Shown here piece after piece: positions 1-6,974 of a DNA stretch of 22,109 bases (positions are counted from its first letter, which is position 1; each line of letters begins with the position of its first letter). The stretch comes from JBOGEB01 sp050743125. Its GTDB lineage: Bacteria > Actinomycetota > Nitriliruptoria > Euzebyales > Egibacteraceae. The stretch spans positions 1 through 22,109 of the forward strand of contig JBOGEB010000059.1 of assembly GCA_050743125.1 (NCBI GenBank), given 5' to 3'. Position numbers and translations under genes: made by a program. The notes beneath the pieces were generated by a model, which was given only the letters and a program-made list of their open reading frames with translations, made no database searches and was not told the DNA's origin.

Positions 1-111
1 CGGGCAGGGGCACGGTCTGACTACAGCGCTCAAACATCAGCTCTGGCGGCGTTAGTGCTCACCCACCCGGCGGCTCGGACCCGGACCCTACTTCGACCCG
101 GTATACCCCCA

Positions 112-1222
112 TTAGGCGGCGTTGGCGGCGGACCGTCCCGACGGCAGATGGGACAGCCCACAGTGGCACTTCAGCTCTTTGATGGTGTTCTCGACCGCGG
201 CGTGGTCACGGTGGAACGCCTCAACCTGTAACAGCGGGCCGGCCAGGTCGGTGACCAGCGCGTGGCAGCGCCAGTCGGGCAACAACTCCAGCTGCTCGCC
301 GGCTTTGACCGCCTTCGGCGTCACACGGCGCACGATCAACCGCACCGGGACGGGATCGTCCTTGAACGCCGGGACGCGGGTCTCGGCCACCTGAGCCTGC
401 CCCTCGCGCCCAGCCCAGTCGGGTATCGGCACCCACGCGTCCTCGGGGATCGCGTCGATCGCTTGCTGCAGGCAGGGGTTCATGCGCACGGTGATCGAGA
501 AGCGCACGTCCGCGTCGCGGCAGGCGTCGATCACGGCCTTGCTGAAGAACCCCGAGTCGGTGCGCAGCGTGAGCTGCCCGGTCGCGCCGGCGGCGTGTGC
601 CCGCCCGATCGTCTCGGTCACGAAGCTTTTCGCGCCGCGGGCGTCGTCGGCTACGCCCTCCCGCAGCCGGGCGGACACCACTTGGTCGTAGCCGGCGACC
701 ACCGCGACCAGCGGGTGGCAGCCCCGATGATGTTTGCGGGTGACCTTGTGCCCGCCTTGTTTGAACAACCCGTAGGTTTTGCACAGCGTGGAGTCGACGT
801 CGATGGTGACCGGCTCGGTTGTGCTGGGCCCGGCGCCGGCTGCCCACGCGCGGGCCAGCAGCTCGCCTGCTGCGGCGTCGAGTTGGCGGGCGTGGCCCCA
901 GCCCAACGCTCGCAGCCACGTCCCGATGGTGGACGGGGCGCGCAGCTGGTGCCCGCACACCGCGTCGCTGGCGCCGGCGCGCAGGACGTCGATGTCGTCG
1001 ATGCAGTCCGCGCCGGCCAGCAGCCCCGAGATCACCGTGGCCGCCTTGACGCCGCTGTCGGCCCCGCCGACCCGCCCGCGCAGCCGCACCCGCTCGTCGA
1101 TCACCTCGATCAACCCGAGGCGGTTCATGAGCGTGCCGGTCAGCATCTCCCCCGGCGTTGGCGACAAGGTTCGGGTCGTCGAAGCTGACCGAGGCCCGGT
1201 CGAGTTTGTGTAATGCTTTCAC
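112..1222 (-). pseudogene. IS1380-family transposase, frameshifted and C-terminally truncated
   Basis: This is a DDE transposase (DDE_Tnp_1 fold) of the IS1380 family. The true N-terminus starts at a GTG at 1222, 11 nt after an AGGAGG, and reads MKALHKLDRASVSFDDPNLVANAG. The rest of the protein is in another frame, from about 1150 down to 112. The switch falls in a run of five C (1149-1153); removing one base joins the two frames as ANAG-EMLTGTLMNRLGL, as the family expects. The catalytic acidic residues are visible in TIDVDSTLCKTYG, LTLRTDSGFFSK and AAVENTIKELKCHCG. The protein stops after SGRSAANAA, where family members continue for roughly another 80-100 residues, so the C-terminus is lost at about 112. 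Nothing recognisable is left in 1-111. A dead or damaged copy; the family call is firm. Confidence 0.85.
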
Positions 1223-1229
1223 CTGTAAG

Positions 1230-1292
1230 GTGCCCTCCTGATCCTGGACGAGTCGGTCTTCACAACCCGTATTATTCCAGGTCAGAGGGCAC
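1230..1292 (-). promoter_or_regulatory. Imperfect hairpin covering the transposase ribosome-binding site
   Basis: Arms at 1230-1247 (GTGCCCTCCTGATCCTGG) and 1277-1292 (CCAGGTCAGAGGGCAC) pair almost fully, with small bulges, around a loop of about 29 nt. On the minus strand the downstream arm contains the AGGAGG of the transposase. Transcripts entering from outside the element would fold this and hide the start signal, as is known for several insertion sequences. Only the pairing is seen; the role is inferred. Confidence 0.5.
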
Positions 1293-1579
1293 TTTTCGCG
1301 TAACCGGCCCCGTTTCTACACAACCCACTCGGTGGATCCAGACTGACACACGCGCTCTGTAATGCGCGCCAACCAACACATAGCAACGACTACCCGTCCT
1401 CGCACTTCAGCCCATGATTGGATCATCAGCCCAGTTGGCGATACCGGCCTGAGCGGGCTTTCAAGCTGGTCGCGCAGGCTCGAATTCCTCCCGGCGCGCT
1501 GAGGATGCTGCGCCCAGGTCGGTGCCAGCACGGCCACTGGTTCAGCCGTGCGAAGGATGGCGCGTGGTGAACTACCGCG
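1293..1579. other. Spacer with no recognisable gene
   Basis: Together with the hairpin this makes about 357 bp without a gene between the IS1380 start and the HEPN gene. The minus-strand open frames that cross it run antisense into the HEPN gene and resemble nothing known. The outer end of the IS1380 element should lie near 1290-1315, but no matching partner end survives. Confidence 0.4.
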
Positions 1580-2398
1580 GTGCCGTCTTCCGCCCTGGAG
1601 CGCTGGCAGCGCGAACGATCGGAACGCCTCGACAAGCTGTTCGAGGCCCATGTCCGCATCGGCGGGACTCGACCTGGCCGGCGGGCGCTGGCCGACGAGC
1701 AGATCAACGCCGTGCTTGTGTTGCAGCTGTCCGCAGAGTTCCAGGGCTTCGCGCGGGAGTTGTACGACGACCTGGCTGACGCCGTCCTCCGCGAGACCGT
1801 CGGCGCTGAGCCTGGCGTCAGAATCATGCTCCAGCGGTACCTGGACGAGACAAGAGCGCTGGACCGGGGTAACGCCCACCCCGGCGCGCTCGGCAGCGAC
1901 TTTGCCCGCTTCGGTGTCAAGCTGTGGCCCCGCATGATCGAAAGGGATCGACGGACGACAGCACGGCAGGCCCACCTCGATCGACTGAATACCGCGCGCA
2001 ACGCGATCGCCCACAGCGACGAGGGAGAGCTGGCGAAGCTGCGCCAGGAAGGCATCGGCATCACCCTGGCCACTACGCGGACATGGCGGCAGGCCCTTGA
2101 CCAGCTCGCGGCTGGGATGGACGCTACCCTTGCCGACCACTTCGCCGAGAGTTCGGCGGCCGATAACCTTGGAGGAGGTGAGTCGATGGCAAAGCTGAAG
2201 CTACCCAACATCGGCGACACCGTCGTGATCGCGTGGGCGGGCATGGTCGAAGAGGCAGAGGTGGAGGCGATCTACGGGCCGCCCGACAAGCCACGGCTGC
2301 GGGTCTGGGTGCCCGTGCGCGGCTCCAGCGGCGAGGTGCTGGAGCGCCACCTGTATAACGTCCCGTTCTCGTCCGTTCAAGAGGTCCGGGCCGCGTAG
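1580..2398 (+). CDS. HEPN-domain protein with a C-terminal small beta-type domain
   Basis: A 272-residue protein. Residues 1-190 are helical and contain R140-N-A-I-A-H145, the RNxxxH signature of HEPN domains, many of which are ribonucleases in toxin-antitoxin, abortive infection or CRISPR contexts. Residues 203-272 (MAKLKLPNIGDTVVIAWAG onward) look like a separate small beta-rich domain joined by a Gly-rich linker (LGGGES). That domain starts with a methionine preceded by a strong Shine-Dalgarno sequence, so it may also be made alone. The GTG at 1580 is the first plausible start; its ribosome site is weak. The gene lies just left of a tRNA-derived attachment-like site, so it is plausibly cargo at the edge of an integrated element. 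HEPN motif seen directly; RNase activity and target are inference. Confidence 0.6.
   Translation: MPSSALERWQRERSERLDKLFEAHVRIGGTRPGRRALADEQINAVLVLQLSAEFQGFARELYDDLADAVLRETVGAEPGVRIMLQRYLDETRALDRGNAHPGALGSDFARFGVKLWPRMIERDRRTTARQAHLDRLNTARNAIAHSDEGELAKLRQEGIGITLATTRTWRQALDQLAAGMDATLADHFAESSAADNLGGGESMAKLKLPNIGDTVVIAWAGMVEEAEVEAIYGPPDKPRLRVWVPVRGSSGEVLERHLYNVPFSSVQEVRAA
2171..2188 (+). promoter_or_regulatory. Strong internal ribosome-binding site and ATG within the HEPN gene
   Basis: GGAGGAGGTGAG (2171-2182) sits 3 nt before the in-frame ATG at 2186, with its AGGAGG core (2172-2177) 8 nt upstream of the start. Initiation here would give a free 70-residue protein ending at 2398. This is the best ribosome site in the gene, far better than that of the annotated start, so the locus may once have been two genes or may make two products. 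Confidence 0.5.
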
Positions 2399-2411
2399 CC
2401 GAGTCGTCCCG

Positions 2412-2435
2412 GCAGGGACCCAAGCAGGGACCCAA
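2412..2435 (+). repeat. Two perfect tandem copies of a 12-bp repeat, possible integrase arm sites
   Basis: GCAGGGACCCAA occurs at 2412-2423 and again at 2424-2435. Eleven bases (GGACCCAAGCA) recur at 2711-2721, on the other side of the tRNA fragment. Short direct repeats flanking a tRNA-borne core are typical of tyrosine-integrase arm sites. No integrase gene remains in the window. Confidence 0.5.
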
Positions 2436-2526
2436 TCGTGCGAACTGTGGCGAACGACGCCGGACACGGACGGCCAGTCGACCCAGGCGGCGGACATCGC
2501 TGAACTCGCTCGGACTGCTAGCCGAC

Positions 2527-2570
2527 GACTACGGATCAGAGGGTCGGGGGTTCGAATCCCTCTCGGCGCG
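2527..2570 (+). other. 3' half of tRNA-Arg(ACG), likely attachment-site relic
   Basis: From the anticodon loop (CTACGGA, anticodon ACG, 2529-2535) to the acceptor end, this matches an actinobacterial tRNA-Arg: 3' anticodon stem TCAGA, variable loop GGGTC, T-arm GGGGG-TTCGAAT-CCCTC and acceptor strand TCGGCGC. The 5' half is absent; the base before the loop cannot form the TCTGA stem or the GCGCCGA acceptor strand. A tRNA cut at the anticodon loop with an intact 3' half is the usual product of tyrosine-integrase insertion, so this is read as an att site rather than a working tRNA. Confidence 0.65.
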
Positions 2571-2748
2571 CCTAGCGGTTCTGACCAGCCAAAACACGAG
2601 GCTGTACGCCTGAACGGCTATCAGCGCAGTGGTCGGGGTTGATAACAAGAGCCATGAACAGCGCAGCCGCCGTTCACGGTCGGATGCGATCTGCCCAGGC
2701 GTTGGGCGGCGGACCCAAGCAAGTCTGCATCAAAGAGGGCTTCGTGGC
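2571..2748. other. Spacer between the att-like site and the HigA gene
   Basis: No gene is recognised. The only notable content is the 11-bp echo of the upstream tandem repeat at 2711-2721. With 2399-2570 this makes a gene-free stretch of about 350 bp. Confidence 0.4.
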
Positions 2749-3078
2749 TTATCGCTGGTCGTCGCCGACGGCGAGAGGAAGCCAGTCGTCGTCGAACACC
2801 GCGGTGACCTCCAAGTGACCGCCCAGGGCTTCGACATAACGACGTAGGGTGGTCAGCTCGACCTCGTCAGCATGCTCTATGCGCGACACGTTCGGCTGCG
2901 AGGTCGCCATGGCGCGGGCCAATTCGTGTTGGGTGACCTGGCGGGTTTGGCGCAGCTCAGCAAGAGTGTGGGCGACGAGCTCACCGACCGCAGCGGCGCG
3001 TTCATGAGCGATGCGGGCGGCGCGTTCGGGATCTGTCCTGGCTCGGTCGCTCAGGTCTTTGAACCGTTTGGTTGCCAT
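2749..3078 (-). CDS. XRE-family antitoxin, HigA-like
   Basis: A 109-residue DNA-binding antitoxin expected to bind and neutralise the toxin encoded just upstream and to repress the shared promoter. A helix-turn-helix lies at residues 49-70 (VTQHELARAMATSQPNVSRIE), typical of Cro/C1 XRE domains. A basic N-terminal helix (about 1-40) and a short beta tail (HLEVTAVFDD) flank it. I chose the ATG at 3078 because GAAGG lies 6-7 nt upstream; a GTG six bases earlier is possible. The gene starts 10 bp after the toxin stop, giving the toxin-first order of higBA modules. Complete, with no sign of damage. Confidence 0.85.
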   Translation of the reverse strand: MATKRFKDLSDRARTDPERAARIAHERAAAVGELVAHTLAELRQTRQVTQHELARAMATSQPNVSRIEHADEVELTTLRRYVEALGGHLEVTAVFDDDWLPLAVGDDQR

Positions 3079-3088
3079 GATCACCTTC

Positions 3089-3442
3089 TCAGCAGACTTG
3101 GCCGGTGTCTCGAAGGTAGGTGTCGAACAGATCGTCGGCTCGTGGGATCGCGTCGGCGTACCACTCCCGCCACTGGCCGGCCTTGTCGCCGCCGAGCAAC
3201 AGCACCGCCTGACGCGCGGGGTCGAACGCGAACAGGAGGCGCAGCGCTCCGCCGGCCGAGACCCGCAGCTCCTTCATGTTGGCGTGCCGGGACCGGGCGA
3301 CGGTGTCGACAATTGGTCGCCCGAGCGCCGGGCCGTGCCCCTCCAGCAGGTCGACGCGGGCGATGATGGCATCCTGCTGGTCCTCGGCGAGGGTTTCGAA
3401 CCACTCGCCGAACTCGTCGGTGTAGAGCACCTCCCATGCCAC
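3089..3442 (-). CDS. RelE/HigB-type toxin (phage Gp49-like)
   Basis: A 117-residue protein of the HigB/Gp49-like branch of the RelE superfamily, whose members cleave mRNA at the ribosome. Visible family features are the opening strand WEVLYTDEFGEWF, the helical region LAEDQQDAIIARVDLLE, MKELR (56-60), the core strand LRLLFAFDP (67-75) and LLLGGDK (81-87), followed by a C-terminal helix. The GTG at 3442 is chosen over longer open-frame starts because a perfect GGAGG lies 8 nt upstream and the protein then begins at the family's normal N-terminus. It is followed after 10 bp by its antitoxin. Catalytic residues vary in this family, so activity is assumed. Confidence 0.85.
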   Translation of the reverse strand: MAWEVLYTDEFGEWFETLAEDQQDAIIARVDLLEGHGPALGRPIVDTVARSRHANMKELRVSAGGALRLLFAFDPARQAVLLLGGDKAGQWREWYADAIPRADDLFDTYLRDTGQVC

Positions 3443-3461
3443 CGATGATACCTCCGAGCTT

Positions 3462-3481
3462 ATATCATGTCGAGATGATAT
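3462..3481 (-). promoter_or_regulatory. Palindromic operator upstream of higBA
   Basis: ATATCAT (3462-3468) and ATGATAT (3475-3481) form perfect 7-bp arms around the 6-bp spacer GTCGAG. A further half site, ATGATA, lies at 3445-3450, just before the toxin start. XRE antitoxins usually bind such inverted repeats to autoregulate. The AT-rich right arm also offers a -10-like GATATA on the minus strand. Confidence 0.6.
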
Positions 3482-3519
3482 CGAGTCCCTGGGTGGAATC
3501 GCTGGCATCGACCTGAGGT

Positions 3520-3550
3520 CTGTCTGCCGCACCGGTGTCCCGGCAGACAG
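3520..3550. terminator. 10-bp perfect stem-loop, possible terminator or insulator
   Basis: CTGTCTGCCG (3520-3529) and CGGCAGACAG (3541-3550) form a perfect 10-bp stem around an 11-nt loop. There is no T-tract on either side, so intrinsic termination is doubtful. It lies between the DUF5615 relic and the higBA promoter and may shield that promoter from readthrough. Confidence 0.35.
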
Positions 3551-3572
3551 CAGATGCTCGCCAGATGCTCGC
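3551..3572 (+). repeat. Tandem 11-bp duplication
   Basis: CAGATGCTCGC is present twice in direct succession (3551-3561, 3562-3572), immediately beside the stem-loop. Probably a slippage product; no role seen. Confidence 0.6.
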
Positions 3573-3729
3573 CGGAGCGTAATGGACAAGCAGCCAGATC
3601 CATCCTTTGTGCCCTTCGACAATCTCGGCCTGCACGGGCGGGTGCTGCGCGACACCGTCGCCGCCGACTGGCTGGTCTTGTTGACGCTGGCGCCCCCACT
3701 CCCTCGGCGGGCTGGACCGCGCAGATTGT

Positions 3730-3850
3730 GGAGCGCAGTAGTACGACCGATGGCTTCTCGTGGCCATCAAGGGCCAGCAGGGTACCGAAGTCGGCGTCCG
3801 CGGAGATGATCGTCCGATCGTCCTCGGCGGCAGCAGCCAGGATCCGATCG
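3730..3850. repeat. 121-bp repeat, copy 1 (copy 2 at 18959-19079)
   Basis: By direct alignment it matches 18959-19079 in the same orientation at a constant offset of 15229, with three mismatches (near 3767 and at two adjacent bases near 3780). It encodes the middle of a DUF5615 protein. Flanks differ on both sides. Confidence 0.9.
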
Positions 3851-3960
3851 CCGCTGGGCGCAAGCAAGCCGCAGTCCGCCACATGGATGACGTCGTGGCC
3901 AGCCGCTCGCAACCGTGCTGCCACGCGCGGTGAGAGGTTGGCATCGACAAGCAGCCTCAA
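3730..3960 (-). pseudogene. DUF5615 PIN-like toxin, C-terminally broken
   Basis: The N-terminal part of a DUF5615 (Mut7-C/PIN-like) toxin: LRLLVDANLSPRVAARLRAAG, then SADADFGTLLALDG with the acidic PIN-like cluster, then KPSVVLLRS. The start is a TTG at 3960 overlapping the stop of the preceding DUF433 frame as TTGA, the coupling expected of such pairs. After VVLLRS (about 3730) the open frame continues to 3460, but the expected tail (as in the copy at 18824-19079) is replaced by low-complexity Arg/Ala-rich sequence. Family members need that C-terminal part, so this is scored as broken. The last 121 bp are 118/121 identical to 18959-19079. Confidence 0.65.
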
Positions 3961-4043
3961 CCGGAGGCCGCGAGAGGCAGCTCTCGCTCCTGTGCAGCTG
4001 CCGCTGCCCATTGGAGGGCGCCGAGTACGTCCTCGCGGACCTG
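3957..4043 (-). pseudogene. DUF433 antitoxin, C-terminal fragment
   Basis: The frame reads QVREDVLGALQWAAAAAQER then ELPLAASG and a stop at 3957-3959. This is the ending of DUF433 (VapB-type) antitoxins, which are regularly encoded just upstream of DUF5615 toxins. Its upstream part is absent: the frame runs straight into the 3' end of the tRNA-Gly gene at 4047, so recombination at the tRNA end seems to have removed it. Family call rests on the short ending plus the coupled DUF5615 partner. Confidence 0.55.
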
Positions 4044-4046
4044 TGG

Positions 4047-4120
4047 GGCGGGTGAGGGGGGGAATCGAACCCCCATAGCCAGCTTGGAAGGCTGGAGTTC
4101 TGCCATTGAGCTACACCCGC
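4047..4120 (-). tRNA. tRNA-Gly(TCC), with unusual D- and T-arm features
   Basis: The minus strand reads acceptor GCGGGTG, D-arm GCTC-AATGGCA-GAAC, anticodon arm CCAGC-CTTCCAA-GCTGG (anticodon TCC), T-arm GGGGG-TTCGATT-C run, and acceptor CACCCGC. A CCA appears to be encoded after one discriminator base. Two oddities stand out. The D-stem has a C-A mismatch (GCTC/GAAC; GTTC or GAGC would pair). Seven C then T follow the T-loop, where four C then T would fill the stem and join, so about three bases are extra. A working gene is likely but not certain. Its 3' end abuts a truncated DUF433 fragment. Confidence 0.75.
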
Positions 4121-4134
4121 AGGTGATCCCTATT

Positions 4135-6861
4135 CTACCGGTTGGAGGTCACCCCGGCGGCGCCGCTGCCCCGCCGGACCGGTTCGACGACGGCGGTCGG
4201 GGCACCGTCCCGTCCGAATGCAATCCCCGTGACGGCGCCGATCTCGTCGACGTCTTCGAAGGTGTGACCATTAGCCCTCAGCGCTTTTGCCTGTGGCGTG
4301 GTCAGGAAGTGCGTTTCGGCAACGCTTGATGGGTCGTTGAAATTCATGACGCGCGGTGCGGTGATCGCGGTCGGCAGGTCGTCGCCGAGGTCGAGCGCGC
4401 CGATCAGCGTATGAAACACCGTCGGGATGATCGTCGTGCCGCCGGGCGTGCCGAGCGCGAACACTGGCTTGCCGTCGCGGAACACGATCGTGGGACTCAT
4501 GCTCGACCGTGGGCGCTTGCCGGCTGCAGGTGCATTCGGGTGCGGCGGTACTGGGTCGAAGTCAGTCAACTCGTTGTTCAGGAGGATCCCATAGCCCGGG
4601 ACGACGATGCCGCTGCCGCCGATCTGCTCAATCGTGAACGTGTACGAGACGATAGTCCCTTCCGCGTCGGCGACGGTCAGGTGCGTGGTCGCTCCTGTCC
4701 GGGAGGACTCTGCTGGGGTCGCCTGCGGACCGGAGGCGCCTGGGACATCCTGGTAGGCGAACGGGTCACCAGCCTCGCGAAGGGTGGTGCTCGGGGTCTC
4801 GGTGATAAGCGCGCTCCGGTTGTCTGCGTATTTCTGTGCGAGCAGCCCGGAAACCGGCGCATCGACATATGCCGGGTCGCCCATGTAGGCGTTGCGGTCG
4901 GCCCATGCCAGGCGGATCGACTCGAGCTCGTTGTGTAGCGCTTCCTCACGGGACATCGCACCGAGATCGAACCGCTCGAGCTGGTTCAGCGCCAGCGCAA
5001 TGGTCAGCCCGCCGCTGCTCGGCAGCCCCATGCCATAGAGGGTGTACTCCCGATACTCGCTGGTGACGGGCTCACGCACGAGCGCCTTGTAGCTGGCGAG
5101 GTCGGCCGTGGTCATCAGCCCTGGGCGGATCTCGAGGTCGGTGCCAGGCACAATCGGGGGCTCTCGGACGGCGCCAACGATCGCCTCGGCGACGGGGCCC
5201 GTGTAGAGGGCGCGAGGACCAGCCTCGGCGACTTGCTCCATCGTTTCGGCTAGGTCGGGATTTCGGAACCACGCGCCTTCGGGCTGGGGTTGTCCGTCGA
5301 GCGGTAGGTAAAGCGCGGCGGTCGAGGTAAAGGCGGCGAAGCGCTCCGCGTTTTCCTTAACCTCGGAGACGAACACCCTGTCGAGTGGAAAGCCATAATC
5401 GGCGGCCTCGATCGCGGGCTCCAGCAGCTCGGCCAGCGAGCGGGTCCCAAACCGCTCGAGCGCCAGCGCCCATCCCGCGACTGTGCCGGGCACCCCGACC
5501 CCGAGGCCGCTCGTCGCTCGCTCGTCGAACGAGATTGGTTCCCTGGTCTCCGGATCGAGGAAGACCTCTGAGAAGAAGGCTGCGGGTGCGGTCTCACGGG
5601 CGTCGAAGGTTGTGACCCGATCTTCGGCCGCCGAGTAGACAACCATGAACCCGCCTCCGCCGATCCCGGCCGAGAACGGCTCAGCAACGCCGATCATCCC
5701 GGCTGCGGCGATCGCCGCGTCGACCGCGTTACCGCCGCTGGCCAGGACGTCAAGCGCTGCCTGCGTGGCGAGCGGCTCAACCGTCGCGGCTGCTCCGTCG
5801 CCTGGTCGGCCTTGTGCGACGGGTGTGAAGCGGAGTGGCCCGGTGCTGATCGCCCTCACGATCGGTGCGGTGTCGGTGACGGCCGTCTGGCTGCCCACGA
5901 TCCAGCCGGAGTCGAGGCGGGGACCGGCGAGGGTGAGCAGCCGCTCGACTTTTGGTGCGCGCGCTGGGCCCTGACGGGGCAGCGTCACCAGCAGCCCATC
6001 GAGGCGCGCTGCCAGCGCGGCTGCCGCCAGCGTGTCGGAAAAATCGTCTCCGGTCGCGATGACGACCGGGAGGGTTGGTGCGGTGATGCGGCGCAGTGCT
6101 TCTCCGCCCACAAGGGCGGCGGTCTCGTACCGTGTCGGCCCTGCAAGCCGCTCGATGTCGTAGCCGAGCGTGGTGAGGCGGTCCTCGACGTGCTTGGACA
6201 CTGCGGTCTTGTCGCCGACGATCGTCACTTTTTGGGCGCCGACCTGGGTAAGAGCCTGCTCTGTGACGATGGGAAGACCGTCGCGCATCGTGAGCAACGT
6301 CGGCACCCGGTCCGGTGAGGCCGCCAGCGCGCCCGCCGCGAGCGCATCCGCGAACGTCTCGCCGGACGCGAGCGCGACCTCGGGAGCCGGGCCGAGCCTT
6401 CGCGTGATGTGCGCCGCGGTCTCGTACCGGTCACCGCCGCCGAGCCGATGCACGGTCAGGCCCGCAGCCCGCAGGGTGTCGACCACGGCGTCCGACACTG
6501 CCTGCGGACCACCGAGGACGCTCACATGGCGAGCGTCCAGCCGCTGGATCTCGCCGCGGGTCTCCTCCGACAAGCCGGCAGGTGTGGTGAGGAGCAGCGG
6601 CGCGTCGAGCTCCGCAGCGAGCGCCCCACCCGCAAGCGCGTCAGCGAATCCTGCCGCGCTCGCGAGAACCACCGTCTCCGTTTGCTCCCAGTGTGCTCGT
6701 GACACCGCCGCCGCCGTCCCGATCCGATCGTCCCCAGCCAGCCGGATGACCGGATCACCCCGCTGTCTCAGCGCGTTTCCCGTCAGCAACACTCCCGCGA
6801 TAAGTACTACCACGCACAACAGGAGTTGAGCAGTTCGTAGGTGGATTCGCCGACCTCCCAT
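4135..6861 (-). CDS. ggt: Gamma-glutamyltranspeptidase with three cell-wall-binding type 2 repeats
   Basis: 908 residues. Residues 1-35 carry a signal anchor (hydrophobic LLLCVVVLIAGVLLTG). Three CW_binding_2 repeats follow, marked by RLAGDDRIGTA (40-50), RLGGGDRYETA (139-149) and RLAGPTRYETA (238-248). From about 355 to 895 there is a complete gamma-glutamyltransferase: ATVEPLATQAALDVLASGGN, DARETAP (R422, substrate carboxylate), the autoprocessing site GA/TTHLTV with T725 as the N-terminal nucleophile of the small subunit, SSMSP (786-790) and GTPGG (804-808). It should cleave gamma-glutamyl peptides such as glutathione outside the cell while held in the wall. Typical GGTs are 550-600 residues, so the N-terminal 350 residues are an added anchoring module. 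No convincing ribosome site precedes the ATG at 6861. The family call is very firm. Confidence 0.95.
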   Translation of the reverse strand: MGGRRIHLRTAQLLLCVVVLIAGVLLTGNALRQRGDPVIRLAGDDRIGTAAAVSRAHWEQTETVVLASAAGFADALAGGALAAELDAPLLLTTPAGLSEETRGEIQRLDARHVSVLGGPQAVSDAVVDTLRAAGLTVHRLGGGDRYETAAHITRRLGPAPEVALASGETFADALAAGALAASPDRVPTLLTMRDGLPIVTEQALTQVGAQKVTIVGDKTAVSKHVEDRLTTLGYDIERLAGPTRYETAALVGGEALRRITAPTLPVVIATGDDFSDTLAAAALAARLDGLLVTLPRQGPARAPKVERLLTLAGPRLDSGWIVGSQTAVTDTAPIVRAISTGPLRFTPVAQGRPGDGAAATVEPLATQAALDVLASGGNAVDAAIAAAGMIGVAEPFSAGIGGGGFMVVYSAAEDRVTTFDARETAPAAFFSEVFLDPETREPISFDERATSGLGVGVPGTVAGWALALERFGTRSLAELLEPAIEAADYGFPLDRVFVSEVKENAERFAAFTSTAALYLPLDGQPQPEGAWFRNPDLAETMEQVAEAGPRALYTGPVAEAIVGAVREPPIVPGTDLEIRPGLMTTADLASYKALVREPVTSEYREYTLYGMGLPSSGGLTIALALNQLERFDLGAMSREEALHNELESIRLAWADRNAYMGDPAYVDAPVSGLLAQKYADNRSALITETPSTTLREAGDPFAYQDVPGASGPQATPAESSRTGATTHLTVADAEGTIVSYTFTIEQIGGSGIVVPGYGILLNNELTDFDPVPPHPNAPAAGKRPRSSMSPTIVFRDGKPVFALGTPGGTTIIPTVFHTLIGALDLGDDLPTAITAPRVMNFNDPSSVAETHFLTTPQAKALRANGHTFEDVDEIGAVTGIAFGRDGAPTAVVEPVRRGSGAAGVTSNR

Positions 6862-6974
6862 GGTGTTTGCGCCGGCCAGAGACTTGAGTCAGTTCCGGCG
6901 AAGCGCGATCGTATAGGCACACGGATAGCCGGGAATACCTTATTCTGTGTCCATGCTGTGCTAAAAGCGTAGAC

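Noticed and set aside
1316..2140. A 274-residue minus-strand open frame over the HEPN gene
   Set aside because: No recognisable motif or ribosome site. The plus strand encodes a clear RNxxxH HEPN domain.
3554..4078. A 174-residue plus-strand open frame across the TA relic and tRNA-Gly
   Set aside because: It overlaps the tRNA and the antisense DUF433/DUF5615 frames; no motif.
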